From Burkholderia sp. Leaf177 (GTDB taxonomy: Bacteria; Pseudomonadota; Gammaproteobacteria; Burkholderiales; Burkholderiaceae), in NCBI RefSeq assembly GCF_001424345.1, contig NZ_LMPF01000001.1:451751-515750 (forward strand): a DNA stretch of 64,000 nucleotides. Reading direction: 5' to 3'. The position numbers were made by a program, and so were the translations under genes. A model generated the notes under the pieces. That model saw nothing but the letters and a program-made list of their open reading frames with translations. It searched no databases and was not told the origin of the DNA. The number at the start of each line of letters is the position of its first letter. Within the stretch, counting starts at the first letter, position 1. Positions 28,912 through 37,933 of this stretch are shown here, one piece after another.

Positions 28912-29865
28912 TTACTTCAGCGCTTCGATCAGTTTTTCGAGTTTGATCGCGTCGGCCGCGAAACCGCGAATGCCTTCCGCCAGCTTTTCGGTCGCCATTG
29001 CGTCGTCGTTCAGAAGGAAGCGGAAGCTCGATTCGTCCACGTTGATCTTGTCGACCTTGTCGTTCGCCACGGCTTCCGGCGACAGCTTGCGCTCGACCTT
29101 GTCATTGCTGTCCGCAAGCTTCTTGAGCAGGTCCGGGCTGATGGTCAGCAAGTCGCAGCCGGCCAGTTCGGTGATCTGGTTGACCGTGCGGAAGCTTGCG
29201 CCCATCACTTCGGTCTTGTAGCCGAACTTCTTGTAGTACGCGTAGATCTTGCGCACCGACTGCACGCCCGGATCGTTCGCGCCGCCCATTTTCACTTCGT
29301 CCCAGTCCGCGCCTGCCGACTTCTTGTACCAGTCGTAAATCCGGCCGACGAACGGCGAAATCAGTTGCGCGCCCGCGTCCGCTGCAGCCGCGGCTTGCAC
29401 CGGAGCGAAAAGGAGCGTCATGTTGCAATGAATGCCGTCCTTCTGGAGCGTTTCCATTGCACGGATGCCTTCCCACGTTGACGCGAGCTTGATCAGGATG
29501 CGCTTGCGGTCGATTCCCGCGTCTTCGTACAGCTTGATGATTTCGCGGCCTTTGTCGATGGAAGCCTTCGAGTCGAACGAAAGACGTGCGTCGACTTCAG
29601 TCGATACGCGGCCCGGGACGATCTTCAGGATTTCCTTGCCGAACGCCACCAGCAACTGGTCGATGATGTGGCCCGTCGACTTGCTTGCATGGTCCTTGAC
29701 GGTCTTTTCGAGCAGCGGCTTGTAGTCGTCGTTCTGGACCGCCTTCAGGATCAGGGACGGGTTCGTGGTCGCGTCCTGCGGCTTGAATTCGCCGAGTTGC
29801 TGGAAATTGCCGGTATCGGCGACGACGGTGGTGTATTGCTTGAGCTGGTCGAGAGCGGAGGTCAT
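28912..29865 (-). CDS. tal: Transaldolase
   Basis: A 317-aa class I transaldolase of the non-oxidative pentose phosphate pathway. It moves a dihydroxyacetone unit between sedoheptulose 7-phosphate and glyceraldehyde 3-phosphate. The Schiff-base lysine is K126 in [22 protein letters not shown] near residue 35 and the [11 protein letters not shown] segment are family signatures, and the length fits TalB. I chose ATG 29865; the 10 codons upstream are basic and unlike homologues. The ribosome binding site is weak. It has its own terminator. Confidence 0.95.
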   Translation of the reverse strand: MTSALDQLKQYTTVVADTGNFQQLGEFKPQDATTNPSLILKAVQNDDYKPLLEKTVKDHASKSTGHIIDQLLVAFGKEILKIVPGRVSTEVDARLSFDSKASIDKGREIIKLYEDAGIDRKRILIKLASTWEGIRAMETLQKDGIHCNMTLLFAPVQAAAAADAGAQLISPFVGRIYDWYKKSAGADWDEVKMGGANDPGVQSVRKIYAYYKKFGYKTEVMGASFRTVNQITELAGCDLLTISPDLLKKLADSNDKVERKLSPEAVANDKVDKINVDESSFRFLLNDDAMATEKLAEGIRGFAADAIKLEKLIEALK

Positions 29866-30144
29866 ATCTGGTCTTCGGCGCTTGGCCGTTGTCAAAGATG
29901 CGGAGTGCCCGCGGTGAAAGGGAGTTGCGAGGCCGCTCGTGCCGCAGCGGCGCCAAGGCTTCTGGCAATCGTCTCGCCCGAGAGTGCCATTCTAGTCCTG
30001 CCGCGCGATTTAGCGGAAACAGGCGGAAGGCGGTGCTATTTCCCGCTACCACAAAGTTGCTGCAATTCGAGTGCCCGCGCCCGAAGAGGTTCCGCAGCCC
30101 ATTACACGCGGGCCATGTGAATTTTTCGCGTCGACAGGGGAAAT

Positions 30145-31332
30145 CTACGCCCGGCGCGCGTTCAACACAATCTGCGTGATGACGCCCGCGACCAAACCCC
30201 AGAACGCCGATCCTATCGATAAAAGCGTCAGTCCCGAAGCCGTCACCATGAACGTGACGAGCGCCGCTTCCCGCTGACGCACGTCCTGCATGGCGTTGGT
30301 GAGACCGCTCATGATCGAGCCGAACAGCGCGAGCGCCGCGACCGATACCACCAGCGCCTTCGGCAGAGACCCGAACAGCGCCGCGATCGTGGCCCCGAAT
30401 ATCCCGGCGACGAGATAAAAAATGCCGCACCAGACGGCCGCCATGTATCGGCGGGAACGGTCTTCATGTGCTTCCGGGCCGGTGCAGATTGCGGCGGTGA
30501 TCGCCGCCAGATTCACGCCGTGCGAGCCGAACGGGGCGAGCACGAGTGACGCTATGCCCGTTGTCGCGATCAACGGCGCCGACGGCGTGTCGTAACCGTC
30601 CGCCCGCAAGACGGCGATGCCGGGCACATTTTGCGAGGCCATGGCCACCACAAAAAGCGGAATGCCGATGCTGACCGCCGCCGCGAGCGAGAAGTGCGGC
30701 AAGGTGAAGACCGGGTGCGCGAGCGCGACGTGGAACTGGCTGAAATCGAGCAGACCGAGCATTCCGGCCGCCACGATGCCGACAAGCAGCGTCGTCAGGA
30801 TCGCGTAGCGCGGCGCCAGGCGCTTGACGATCAGGTAGGTGAAGAACATGGCCAGCACGAGCGCCGTCTGGAACTGCGCGGCCCTGAAGATTTCGATGCC
30901 GATCTCGAACAGGATCCCCGCCAGCAAAGCCGCCGCAATTCCGGCGGGGATTCGGCGCATGAGCGTATCGAACCAGCCGGTCAGCCCGACCACCGTCAGC
31001 AAGACCGCGCAGACTACGAAGGCGCCGATGGCATCGGCATAAGGCACGTTCGGCAGCGACGTCACCAGCAACGCGGCGCCTGGCGTCGACCACGCAATCA
31101 CGACCGGCGCGCGGAACCTGAGCGACAAGCCGATCGTACAAAGCGCCATGCCAATGGAAAGCGCCCAGATCCACGACGAAATCTGCGCATCCGACAAATG
31201 CGCGGCGCGCCCCGCCTGGAACATCAGCACGAGCGAGCTGGTATAGCCGGTCATCATCGCGACAAAACCGGCGACCATTGCCGAAATGGATGAGTCGGCG
31301 AATGGCCGGAAAGCCGTGGCGGACGGATTCAT
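30145..31332 (-). CDS. benE: Benzoate/H+ symporter family protein BenE
   Basis: A 395-aa inner-membrane transporter with about 11-12 helices. Typical BenE/YdcO features are FADSSISAMVAGFVAMMTGYTSS at the start, PVVIAWSTPGAALL with its helix-breaking motif, and the GSHGVNLAAITAAICTGPEAHED loop. BenE proteins import benzoate with protons, but many are found away from benzoate genes, as here, so the substrate is inferred. I chose ATG 31332 with AAAGG upstream; the frame is open to 31413. It lies 279 bases upstream of tal on the same strand, with no close functional partner. Confidence 0.87.
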   Translation of the reverse strand: MNPSATAFRPFADSSISAMVAGFVAMMTGYTSSLVLMFQAGRAAHLSDAQISSWIWALSIGMALCTIGLSLRFRAPVVIAWSTPGAALLVTSLPNVPYADAIGAFVVCAVLLTVVGLTGWFDTLMRRIPAGIAAALLAGILFEIGIEIFRAAQFQTALVLAMFFTYLIVKRLAPRYAILTTLLVGIVAAGMLGLLDFSQFHVALAHPVFTLPHFSLAAAVSIGIPLFVVAMASQNVPGIAVLRADGYDTPSAPLIATTGIASLVLAPFGSHGVNLAAITAAICTGPEAHEDRSRRYMAAVWCGIFYLVAGIFGATIAALFGSLPKALVVSVAALALFGSIMSGLTNAMQDVRQREAALVTFMVTASGLTLLSIGSAFWGLVAGVITQIVLNARRA

Positions 31333-31437
31333 TTGAAGCCTTTCGAGAACGTTTCGCGCGGATCGTACTCGTTGGAAGGCGGGAAAGGCAGGCACAGTAT
31401 GAAAAATAATCACCGTGCCACTTGAACTGATTCTGTT

Positions 31438-32613
31438 TTATTTGGAAAGCGCGCGCATTGCGGTTTCAAGTCCGGCGAGCGTCAGGCCATACATGCGTCC
31501 GCCCAGAATCTGCCGGATGATCGATACCGATTGACGATATTCCCAAAGCCTTTCCGGTTCGGGATTAAGCCACGCGAAACGCGGGAACTGGTCGGCAAGC
31601 CGTCTTAACCAGACTGCGCCTGCTTCGGCGTTGTTATATTCCACCGAACCGCCAGGCTGCATGACTTCGTACGGGCTCATGGTTGCATCGCCGACGAAAA
31701 TCAGTTTTGTATCCGGCGAAAACTTGTGCAGGACGTCGAAGGTGGCCGTGCGTTCTCCGTGTCTGCGCTTGTTATTCTTCCAGAGATAATCGTAGACACA
31801 GTTATGGAAGTAATAAAACTCCAGATGTTTGAACTCGGATTTCGCCGCCGAGAATAATTCTTCCACGCGTTTGATGTGATCGTCCATTGAACCGCCCACG
31901 TCCAGCAGCATCAGGACTTTCACATTATTGTGGCGCTCCGGAACCATTTTCAGGTCCAGCCAGCCGGCATTCGCGGCGGTACTGCGGATGGTGTCGGGCA
32001 AATCCAGTTCATCGGCGGCGCCTTCACGCGCGAAGCGGCGCAGGCGCCGCAACGCCACCTTGATATTGCGCGTGCCGATTTCGACCTGATCGTCGTAGTC
32101 CTTGTAAGCGCGTTCGTCCCAGACTTTGACGGCGCTCCGGTTTCCAGCGGAATCACCGCCAATGCGAATGCCTTCGGGGTTGAATCCGCCATTGCCGAAC
32201 GGCGACGTGCCGCCAGAGCCAATCCATTTACTGCCGCCTTCGTGTCTTTCCCTTTGTTCTTCGAAAAGCTCTTTCAGGCGCTCCATGAGTTTATCGATAC
32301 CACCCAGCGCCTCGATCTGCCGTTTTTCTTCAGGCGTGAATTCTCTATCCAGCTTTTTCTTCAGCCATTCGAGTGGAATATCGAGCGCGTTTTCATCGAG
32401 TGCTTCGATGCCATGAAAATACGTGCCGAAAGCCTGATCGAATTTATCGAAGTATTTCTCGTCTTTAATCAGCGTCATGCGCGCGAGAAAATAAAACTCG
32501 TCGATAGACGGCCCGATTACCTGCGCTTTCAAAGCTTCGAGCAAGGTCAGGTATTCCTTGACCGATACCGGCAGCTTGGCTTTGCGCAATGAATAAAAGA
32601 AGTCGATCAGCAT
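31438..32613 (-). CDS. VWA domain-containing CoxE-like protein
   Basis: A 391-aa cytoplasmic protein. The C-terminal half is a von Willebrand factor A domain with an intact MIDAS motif DVGGSMDD, at about residue 235. The N-terminal half (about 1-150) is helical and charged, and a Gly-rich linker follows (GGTSPFGNGGFNPEGI). It belongs to the CoxE/YehP-like group that works with MoxR-type AAA ATPases in metal insertion or complex assembly. The moxR-like gene lies 13 bases upstream on the same strand, the standard pairing. Its target is not apparent from the neighbourhood. Confidence 0.88.
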   Translation of the reverse strand: MLIDFFYSLRKAKLPVSVKEYLTLLEALKAQVIGPSIDEFYFLARMTLIKDEKYFDKFDQAFGTYFHGIEALDENALDIPLEWLKKKLDREFTPEEKRQIEALGGIDKLMERLKELFEEQRERHEGGSKWIGSGGTSPFGNGGFNPEGIRIGGDSAGNRSAVKVWDERAYKDYDDQVEIGTRNIKVALRRLRRFAREGAADELDLPDTIRSTAANAGWLDLKMVPERHNNVKVLMLLDVGGSMDDHIKRVEELFSAAKSEFKHLEFYYFHNCVYDYLWKNNKRRHGERTATFDVLHKFSPDTKLIFVGDATMSPYEVMQPGGSVEYNNAEAGAVWLRRLADQFPRFAWLNPEPERLWEYRQSVSIIRQILGGRMYGLTLAGLETAMRALSK

Positions 32614-32626
32614 GACCGGCGTCCGT

Positions 32627-33469
32627 TTAACGGTTATTGCGGTTCATGAACAAGAGCCGCTCGAAAAGACTCAGGTCCTGTTCGTTTTTCAGCAGCGCGC
32701 CATGCAACGGCGGGATGATCTGCTTCTGGTCGCTCGAACGCAGCGCATCGGGGCCAATGTCTTCCGCGAGCAGCAGCTTCAGCCAGTCGAGCAATTCGGA
32801 CGTGGATGGTTTCTTCTTGAGGCCCGACACGTTGCGCAGCTCGAAAAAGCTTTGCATGGCGGCGGCGACCAGTTCTTCCTTGATGCCCGGGAAATGCACT
32901 TCGACGATCTGTTTCATCGTCGTGGGTTCGGGGAACTTGATGTAGTGGAAAAAGCAGCGTCGCAGGAAGGCGTCGGGCAGCTCCTTCTCGTTGTTCGATG
33001 TAATGATCACGAGCGGCCGGTGCTTCGCCTTCACGAGCTCGTGCGTCTCGTACACGTAAAACTCCATTCGGTCGAGTTCGCGCAGCAAGTCGTTCGGAAA
33101 TTCGATATCGGCCTTATCGATTTCATCGATCAGCAAAACGGTCGGCACGTCGGCATCGAAGGCCTGCCACAGCACGCCCTTCACAATGTAATTGCGGATG
33201 TCCTTCACGCGTTCGTCGCCGAGTTGCGAGTCCCGCAGACGCGAAACAGCGTCGTATTCGTAGAGCCCTTGTTGCGCCTTCGTGGTCGATTTGATGTGCC
33301 ATTGCAAGAGCGGCATACCGAGCGCGGCGGCAACTTCCTCAGCCAGCATGGTCTTGCCGGTGCCGGGTTCGCCTTTGATCAGGAGCGGGCGTTGCAGCGT
33401 GATCGCAGCGTTGACGGCGAGCTTGAGGTCGTCTGTGGCGACGTACTGCGATGAGCCTTCAAAACGCAT
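32627..33469 (-). CDS. MoxR family AAA ATPase
   Basis: A 280-aa AAA+ ATPase. Walker A is GEPGTGKT (about residues 35-42), Walker B is LLIDEIDKAD, sensor 1 is VIITSNNEKELPDAFLRRC, and the C-terminal lid is helical. MoxR proteins act as chaperones with VWA partners; here the partner follows directly. I see no transmembrane segment. The divergent upstream region contains a small palindrome TGTCCATTGGACA about 95 bases before the start, which could be an operator. Confidence 0.92.
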   Translation of the reverse strand: MRFEGSSQYVATDDLKLAVNAAITLQRPLLIKGEPGTGKTMLAEEVAAALGMPLLQWHIKSTTKAQQGLYEYDAVSRLRDSQLGDERVKDIRNYIVKGVLWQAFDADVPTVLLIDEIDKADIEFPNDLLRELDRMEFYVYETHELVKAKHRPLVIITSNNEKELPDAFLRRCFFHYIKFPEPTTMKQIVEVHFPGIKEELVAAAMQSFFELRNVSGLKKKPSTSELLDWLKLLLAEDIGPDALRSSDQKQIIPPLHGALLKNEQDLSLFERLLFMNRNNR

Positions 33470-33832
33470 GACGCATCTCTCGAAGAGGGAAAATTGCAGT
33501 ATAAGTCAGATGCCGTTTTGCCATTGAGCGCCCAAATACCGGGTATTCGGGCATATTCAAGATGTCCATTGGACACATTGTCGCAGGCCGCCGGGCCTTG
33601 ATTGGCGGGGCTTTGCGCGATGCAGACCTTCCTTCCGCGGCCTGTGGACGCAGGGTAGGTCGCGCGGTACAATTAGCGCGATTTTTTTGGCCCGTGTGGC
33701 TGTAAATCGGACTTGTCTCAGAAGCGCGATCTTTTGCATTCGAGGTTCGGCCGATCGACCAGTCCCGAGAAAGTCCCGGAACGCCAGGCCTTTATAAGGT
33801 GCCGGATTTCCCCTCATGCCAGGTTAGAAGCT
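33470..33832. other. 363-bp divergent region between moxR-like and cytochrome c genes
   Basis: It contains no convincing gene; the upstream extension of the cytochrome reading frame has no signal-peptide logic. It holds the palindrome TGTCCATTGGACA (33563-33575) and a promoter-like pair TGGACG-N17-TACAAT (33645-33650 and 33668-33673) facing the cytochrome gene. Confidence 0.6.
33645..33673 (+). promoter_or_regulatory. Putative promoter of the cytochrome c pair
   Basis: TGGACG (33645-33650), 17-base spacer, TACAAT (33668-33673). Start would be near 33680, leaving a leader of about 150 nt with a run of seven T at 33682-33688. Confidence 0.5.
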
Positions 33833-34198
33833 ATGAATAAATTCGTCGGCAAATGTGCCGTGATCGCAGCGCTGTCGGGGCTTGCCGGCTTCGCGACCCA
33901 GGCATCCGCCGATGTCGTGGGCAACGCGAAAGCGGCCCAGGGCAAGGTTGCGATGTGTATCGGGTGTCACGGCATTCCGGGTTATCGCACCGCGTATCCC
34001 GAGGTGTACCGGGTTCCGATGCTCGGCGGCCAGAGCGCCCGCTACATCGAGAACGCGCTGCAAGCCTACAAGAAGGGCGATCGCCATTTCGAGACCATGC
34101 ACGGCATAGCGGTCACGCTGACCGATCAGGATATCGCCGATATTGCTGCGTACTACGCCGCGCAAACCCCCTCTTCGAAGAACAATCCCGACAAGTGA
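33833..34198 (+). CDS. Periplasmic class I cytochrome c (monoheme)
   Basis: A 121-aa c-type cytochrome. A signal peptide (KCAVIAALSGLAGFATQASA) is followed by the heme motif CIGCH, at about residue 42. A likely Met ligand lies in HGIAVTLTDQD or the VPMLGG segment. The overall layout resembles the cytochrome c553/half of c4 type. It is a small electron carrier, probably to a terminal oxidase. I chose ATG 33833 because the signal peptide starts there. The next gene, 85 bases downstream, encodes a related cytochrome. Confidence 0.87.
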   Translation: MNKFVGKCAVIAALSGLAGFATQASADVVGNAKAAQGKVAMCIGCHGIPGYRTAYPEVYRVPMLGGQSARYIENALQAYKKGDRHFETMHGIAVTLTDQDIADIAAYYAAQTPSSKNNPDK

Positions 34199-34283
34199 TC
34201 CCGCGCGTTGTCCTGATCATGCAAAGACATCAGGTCGAAAACGCCATCACCCGGCACTCACCATTCGCGGGATAGGAGAATTC

Positions 34284-34655
34284 ATGAAGGCACTCGAAAC
34301 AGTGTTGAAAACAGCATGCACGGCGGCCGCGCTAGCCGGCGTAATGGCCATGCAGCCGGCGTTCGCCGCCGACGCCAGCAACGGCAAGGTGCTCACCGAA
34401 GCGCATAATTGCGCGGCCTGCCACGGGCCGAATCTGAACAAGCCGGTGAGCGCGGAATATCCGAAGCTCGCAGGGCAGCACGCTGATTACATCTATTGGG
34501 CGCTGCGCCAGTATCAGATGGGCAACGGCAATCCGAACTTCGGCCGCGCCAATGCCATCATGTCGGCGCAGGTGCAAAACCTGTCGCAGGCGGATTTGAA
34601 GGACATCTCGGCGTACATTGAATCGCTGAAGGGCGACCTGGTGCTGAAGAAGTAG
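34284..34655 (+). CDS. Periplasmic class I cytochrome c (monoheme), second copy
   Basis: A 123-aa cytochrome. The signal peptide (TACTAAALAGVMAMQPAFA) is followed by heme motif CAACH at about residue 45, then YPKLAGQHADYIYWALRQYQ, typical of c4/c553 proteins. The Met ligand is likely in NAIMSAQV. The ATG has a good TAGGAGAA site. Together with the upstream cytochrome it resembles a split dihaem c4; the two were probably duplicated from one. A bidirectional terminator follows. Confidence 0.88.
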   Translation: MKALETVLKTACTAAALAGVMAMQPAFAADASNGKVLTEAHNCAACHGPNLNKPVSAEYPKLAGQHADYIYWALRQYQMGNGNPNFGRANAIMSAQVQNLSQADLKDISAYIESLKGDLVLKK

Positions 34656-34682
34656 GTTTCTGCCAGATTGTTCGCGCATGAA

Positions 34683-34714
34683 AAAACACCTCGCGCCAAG
34701 CGAGGTGTTTTCGT
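34683..34714. terminator. Bidirectional intrinsic terminator
   Basis: A perfect 12-bp stem (34683-34694 with 34700-34711) with a 5-nt loop, A-rich on the left and T-rich on the right. It can stop the cytochrome transcript and the convergent DUF1841 transcript. Confidence 0.88.
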
Positions 34715-34737
34715 TTGAGGCGCGCTTCAGGCGAGTT

Positions 34738-35169
34738 TCAATCGCGCGAAGCCCGCTGCTCGATCAACGCAAGATAAGCATCGGTATCAGGCGGCGTGTT
34801 GTTGCGCTGCGCTTCCCAAATTACCTGCCCGAGGCATTCCATGACTGCGTGCTGCGCGTCGTGCGTGGAACCCATTCGCCCGACCAGGCGCTCGTGCGCG
34901 CGGCGAATTCCCGGCGGTTGATCGATGGAAAGCTGCTCTGTGATCGCCAGATGCATGGACAAATGCAGGAACGGATTGCTCTTGCCCTGATCCGGCGAAT
35001 AATCGGCGTGGGCGACATCGGGATCGGCGAGTTCTTGCTGATATTCGGGATGCTCGCCAATCCAGTCGGCCGCGATGCTTTCGAGCGGCGTCAGCACGCC
35101 GCCTTGCCGCTGCTTGCGCCAGGTTTCGGTGAAAAATTGGCGAACTTCGTCGCGGCTCGGGTTGAACAT
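34738..35169 (-). CDS. DUF1841 family protein
   Basis: A 143-aa soluble helical protein of a family widespread in beta- and gammaproteobacteria. It shows MFNPSRDEVRQFFTETWRK at the start, NPFLHLSMHLAITEQ in the middle and the R(A)HERL.G/ECLG.V.WEAQR stretch. The function is unknown; the conserved histidines suggest metal or ligand binding. It is encoded on the same strand as, and 84 bases after, nth-rsxB, so it may belong to that unit. Confidence 0.88.
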   Translation of the reverse strand: MFNPSRDEVRQFFTETWRKQRQGGVLTPLESIAADWIGEHPEYQQELADPDVAHADYSPDQGKSNPFLHLSMHLAITEQLSIDQPPGIRRAHERLVGRMGSTHDAQHAVMECLGQVIWEAQRNNTPPDTDAYLALIEQRASRD

Positions 35170-35253
35170 GGCGTTGTGTCGCTTTAGCTGAATCGTTGGC
35201 AGGCGGTCATTTTAAGCTGCATCGATCCAGCACGCTCGGGACCGCCGCAACGC

Positions 35254-35898
35254 TCATTCGATGGGCGCGGGCGTCTTCGGCCGGTATTCGCACAAGGGTT
35301 CGATTGCGCAATGCCAGCACTCGGGCACGCGAGCCTTGCATACATAACGCCCGTGCAGGATCAGCCAGTGATGCGCGTCTTGCTTGAATTCGTCGGGGAC
35401 GAATTTTTCCAGCGCCGCCTCGACCGCCCGCACGTCCTTGCCGGGCGCCACGCCCGTACGGTTCGATACGCGGAAGATATGGGTATCGACGGCAATGGTC
35501 GGGTGCCCGAACGCTGTATTCAAAATCACGTTCGCCGTCTTGCGGCCAACGCCCGGCAGCGCCTCGAGCGCCTCGCGGTCATCCGGGACCTCGCCGCCAT
35601 ATTGCTCGACGAGAATCCGGCACGTCGCAATCACGTTCTTCGCTTTCGTCCGATACAACCCGATCGTCCTGATGTATTCGGTCACGCCGTCTTCGCCGAG
35701 CGCCAGCACCTTGGCCGGCGTGTTGGCAACCGGATACATGCGACGCATGGCCTTGTTCACGGAGACATCGGTGGCTTGTGCCGAAAGCAGCACGGAGATC
35801 AGCAATTCGAACGGCGAGTTGTGCTCGAGTTCGGTGGTGGGATGCGGATTCAGGCTTTGCAGCGTTTCGAAGATCGCGCGGCGTTTTTTCGGGTTCAT
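35254..35898 (-). CDS. nth: Endonuclease III
   Basis: A 214-aa base-excision-repair enzyme removing oxidised pyrimidines and cleaving abasic sites. The helix-hairpin-helix contains LPGVGRKTANVIL with catalytic K120, and AVDTHIFRV holds D138. The [4Fe-4S] ligands are C187, C194, C197 and C203. All these positions coincide with E. coli Nth numbering. It starts 4 bases after the rsxB stop, so the two are co-transcribed; E. coli also has nth right after its rsx operon. Confidence 0.96.
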   Translation of the reverse strand: MNPKKRRAIFETLQSLNPHPTTELEHNSPFELLISVLLSAQATDVSVNKAMRRMYPVANTPAKVLALGEDGVTEYIRTIGLYRTKAKNVIATCRILVEQYGGEVPDDREALEALPGVGRKTANVILNTAFGHPTIAVDTHIFRVSNRTGVAPGKDVRAVEAALEKFVPDEFKQDAHHWLILHGRYVCKARVPECWHCAIEPLCEYRPKTPAPIE

Positions 35899-35902
35899 CG
35901 GA

Positions 35903-36751
35903 TCAGGCGTCGGGGCCGTTGTCTTTGTCGTTGTTCGGGTCAGTCAAACCGAGGCGGCGGCGCCGTGCCTCGGCTGCATCGATTTGCGCCTGGACCTCGG
36001 GGCTCACCGAATCCATGTTCTTTGGCCCCGTGCCGGCTTTTGCGAGTTCTTCTTTCTTCTTGCGCGCACGGTCCATCGCGGCCTGGATGATTGCGCGTTT
36101 TTTCGCTTGCGCTTCGTCCTCGGGCGTGACGGTTTCTGATTTCACTGCGTTTGCGCCGGTTACGCCCGGTTCCGCCCGTTTCGCCGATGCCGCCGCGCGC
36201 GCCGCCTTGCGCGCTTCGGCGGCATCGCGTTCACGTGCGAGCCGCGCCACGTGCTGGTCGTGCCGGACGCGCGCCGCGTCGGCTTGCGGCTGGCTCCATG
36301 CGTCCCAGCCGGTTTTATCGCCGGTAACGGGGATCATCGCGATGCAATCTACAGGGCAGGGCGGCACGCACAAGTCGCAACCGGTACAACGCTCGGGAAT
36401 GATCGTGTGCATCTGCTTGGCCGCGCCCACGATGGCATCCACCGGGCAGGCCTGAAGGCACAACGTGCAGCCAATGCACAAGTTTTCGTCGATGAACGCA
36501 AGCGGCCGCGGCCGCTCCATGCCGTTTTCCGGATTCAGCGGAATGACCGGTTTGCCGAGCAGCCCGGCGAGCCGCGCCACGCCTTCCTCGCCGCCGGGCG
36601 GGCATTGGTTGTAGTTCGCCACACCCGTCGCGATGGCCTCGGCGTAGGGCCGGCAGGCGGGGTAACCGCACTTGGTGCACTGCGTCTGCGGCAGCAGGTC
36701 TTCGATCGGGTCAGCGAGGGTCGTGGGGGAAATTGCAGTCACTGCAGTCAC
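35903..36751 (-). CDS. rsxB: RsxB/RnfB-like iron-sulfur protein lacking the membrane anchor
   Basis: A 282-aa protein with the RnfB core. It has a four-cysteine Fe-S domain near residues 25-50 (CTKCGYPAC, then C in NQCPPGG), followed by two ferredoxin-type [4Fe-4S] motifs ([12 protein letters not shown] and [12 protein letters not shown]). It lacks the N-terminal transmembrane helix of true RnfB, and no rnfACDGE genes are present. The C-terminal 130 residues are an Ala/Arg/Lys/Glu-rich helical tail. The start is GTG 36751, inside an exact 9-bp duplication; GTG 36742 is the alternative. It sits immediately before nth. A soluble electron carrier, perhaps for Fe-S maintenance, is inferred. Confidence 0.85.
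   Translation of the reverse strand: MTAVTAISPTTLADPIEDLLPQTQCTKCGYPACRPYAEAIATGVANYNQCPPGGEEGVARLAGLLGKPVIPLNPENGMERPRPLAFIDENLCIGCTLCLQACPVDAIVGAAKQMHTIIPERCTGCDLCVPPCPVDCIAMIPVTGDKTGWDAWSQPQADAARVRHDQHVARLARERDAAEARKAARAAASAKRAEPGVTGANAVKSETVTPEDEAQAKKRAIIQAAMDRARKKKEELAKAGTGPKNMDSVSPEVQAQIDAAEARRRRLGLTDPNNDKDNGPDA
36734..36751 (-). repeat. Exact 9-bp tandem duplication at the rsxB start codon
   Basis: On the minus strand GTGACTGCA occurs twice in a row (36751-36743 and 36742-36734). This gives two in-frame GTG start candidates and a Met/Val-Thr-Ala repeat at the N-terminus. Confidence 0.88.
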
Positions 36752-37150
36752 ATTAACGGCTTGAGGAAGGCGGCGCGGGTAGCGTATCGATCCGGGTGGA
36801 CGTAAAGCGGACGGCCGAACCGTGCCTGAGCGACTCGGACACGACTGACGATTCGCAGATTCACGCGGTCTATACGACTTATTTCGGCGACGACTCGTGG
36901 AGATATGTTCTAGCGCTTATGTTTGCGCTCGTTTTGATATCGCGTTTGCGCGTTCGGTGCATTCGGCTTGTTTCGATGCTTCATGCCCGAGGCGGCATTA
37001 TCGCTGAAATTCAAGCAGTTCCCAATCATTCCCAATTGCCAACGAGCTAACGATGTGCACATAATCAAATCGCTTTAGATTGACTGCAGGACGGTATTTC
37101 CAATCAAGTTGGCGCAACCGATCCATCGCATGCTTCTTTAGGACACAGGA
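36752..37150. other. 399-bp intergenic region between rsxB and the TetR gene
   Basis: It is divergent, so both promoters should be here, though none is obvious. An open frame at 36796-37050 has no ribosome binding site and no family-like composition, so I do not call it. A near-duplicate 10-bp unit TTCCCAATYR (37019-37038) occurs about 115 bases before the TetR start and could be an operator half-site pair. Confidence 0.5.
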
Positions 37151-37831
37151 ATGCATGACGCTACTCTCAAAACGCGGTTTGTCGATCATGAAGCCACCAT
37201 GAACCAGCCTAAAATCAAAAGAGATCCCGAGGGCACGCGTCGCAGAATCTTGCTTGCCGCCGCTGAGGAGTTCGCGGCAGGAGGTTTGTTCGGCGCACGC
37301 GTGGACCAGATAGCCCGGCGTGCCGAAACGAACGAGCGAATGCTCTACTACTATTTCGGCAGCAAGGAGCAGCTGTTCACAGCCGTGCTGGAACATGCAT
37401 TCACAGCGCTTACCGACGCGGAAAAGTCGCTCGATCTGGATGGCGTGGCGCCCGTTGAAGGCGTGACGCAGCTGGCTCATTTCATCTGGAATTACTATCG
37501 TGAGCACCCCGAGCTTTTGCGGCTGGTGAATAACGAAAACCTTCACGAAGCACGATACATAAAGGGCTCAACGCGTATTCGCGAGCTTATCTCGCCAGTG
37601 GTCGCCAAGCTTGGGAAGATACTGGAACGTGGTCAGCAAGCCGGATTGTTTCGCAATAACGTGGATCCCTTGCGCTTCTATGTGACTTTATCGGGACTTG
37701 GGTATTACATCGTATCGAACCGGTTCACGCTCGAAGCCACGTTTGGACTCGACTTCAGCGCCGACGCCGAACGCGAAGAAATCATCAAGATGAATACCGA
37801 GTTGCTGCTCGCTTACCTGATGCGGCGTTAA
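37151..37831 (+). CDS. TetR/AcrR family regulator
   Basis: A 226-aa repressor. The N-terminal TetR helix-turn-helix reads RRRILLAAAEEFAAGGLFGARVDQIARRAETNERMLYYYFGSKEQLF across about residues 28-75 and is followed by a helical ligand domain of the TetR_C_33/PaaR2-like kind. I chose ATG 37151 because AGGA lies about 6 bases upstream; ATG 37199 (MNQPKI) is also plausible and would give 210 aa. It is divergent from rsxB-nth and convergent with phaZ. The regulated genes are not evident, as no transporter or oxidoreductase adjoins. Confidence 0.87.
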   Translation: MHDATLKTRFVDHEATMNQPKIKRDPEGTRRRILLAAAEEFAAGGLFGARVDQIARRAETNERMLYYYFGSKEQLFTAVLEHAFTALTDAEKSLDLDGVAPVEGVTQLAHFIWNYYREHPELLRLVNNENLHEARYIKGSTRIRELISPVVAKLGKILERGQQAGLFRNNVDPLRFYVTLSGLGYYIVSNRFTLEATFGLDFSADAEREEIIKMNTELLLAYLMRR

Positions 37832-37880
37832 CCCTTGCAACCTCGCAAGCCTCAATGAAAAGGGTAAGGCGTAAATGAAA

Positions 37881-37904
37881 CACGCCGCGTAAGAACGCGG
37901 CGTG
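37881..37904. terminator. Hairpin between convergent TetR and phaZ genes
   Basis: A perfect 9-bp stem CACGCCGCG/CGCGGCGTG (37881-37889 with 37896-37904), 6-nt loop. On the minus strand it is followed by TTTCATTTA, so it more likely ends phaZ. Confidence 0.65.
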
Positions 37905-37933
37905 CGGGTCATGCTATTTGATCGGTCAAACGA

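Noticed and set aside
36796..37050. 84-aa open frame between rsxB and the TetR gene
   Set aside because: There is no ribosome binding site, no recognisable family and irregular composition; the region is a divergent promoter region.
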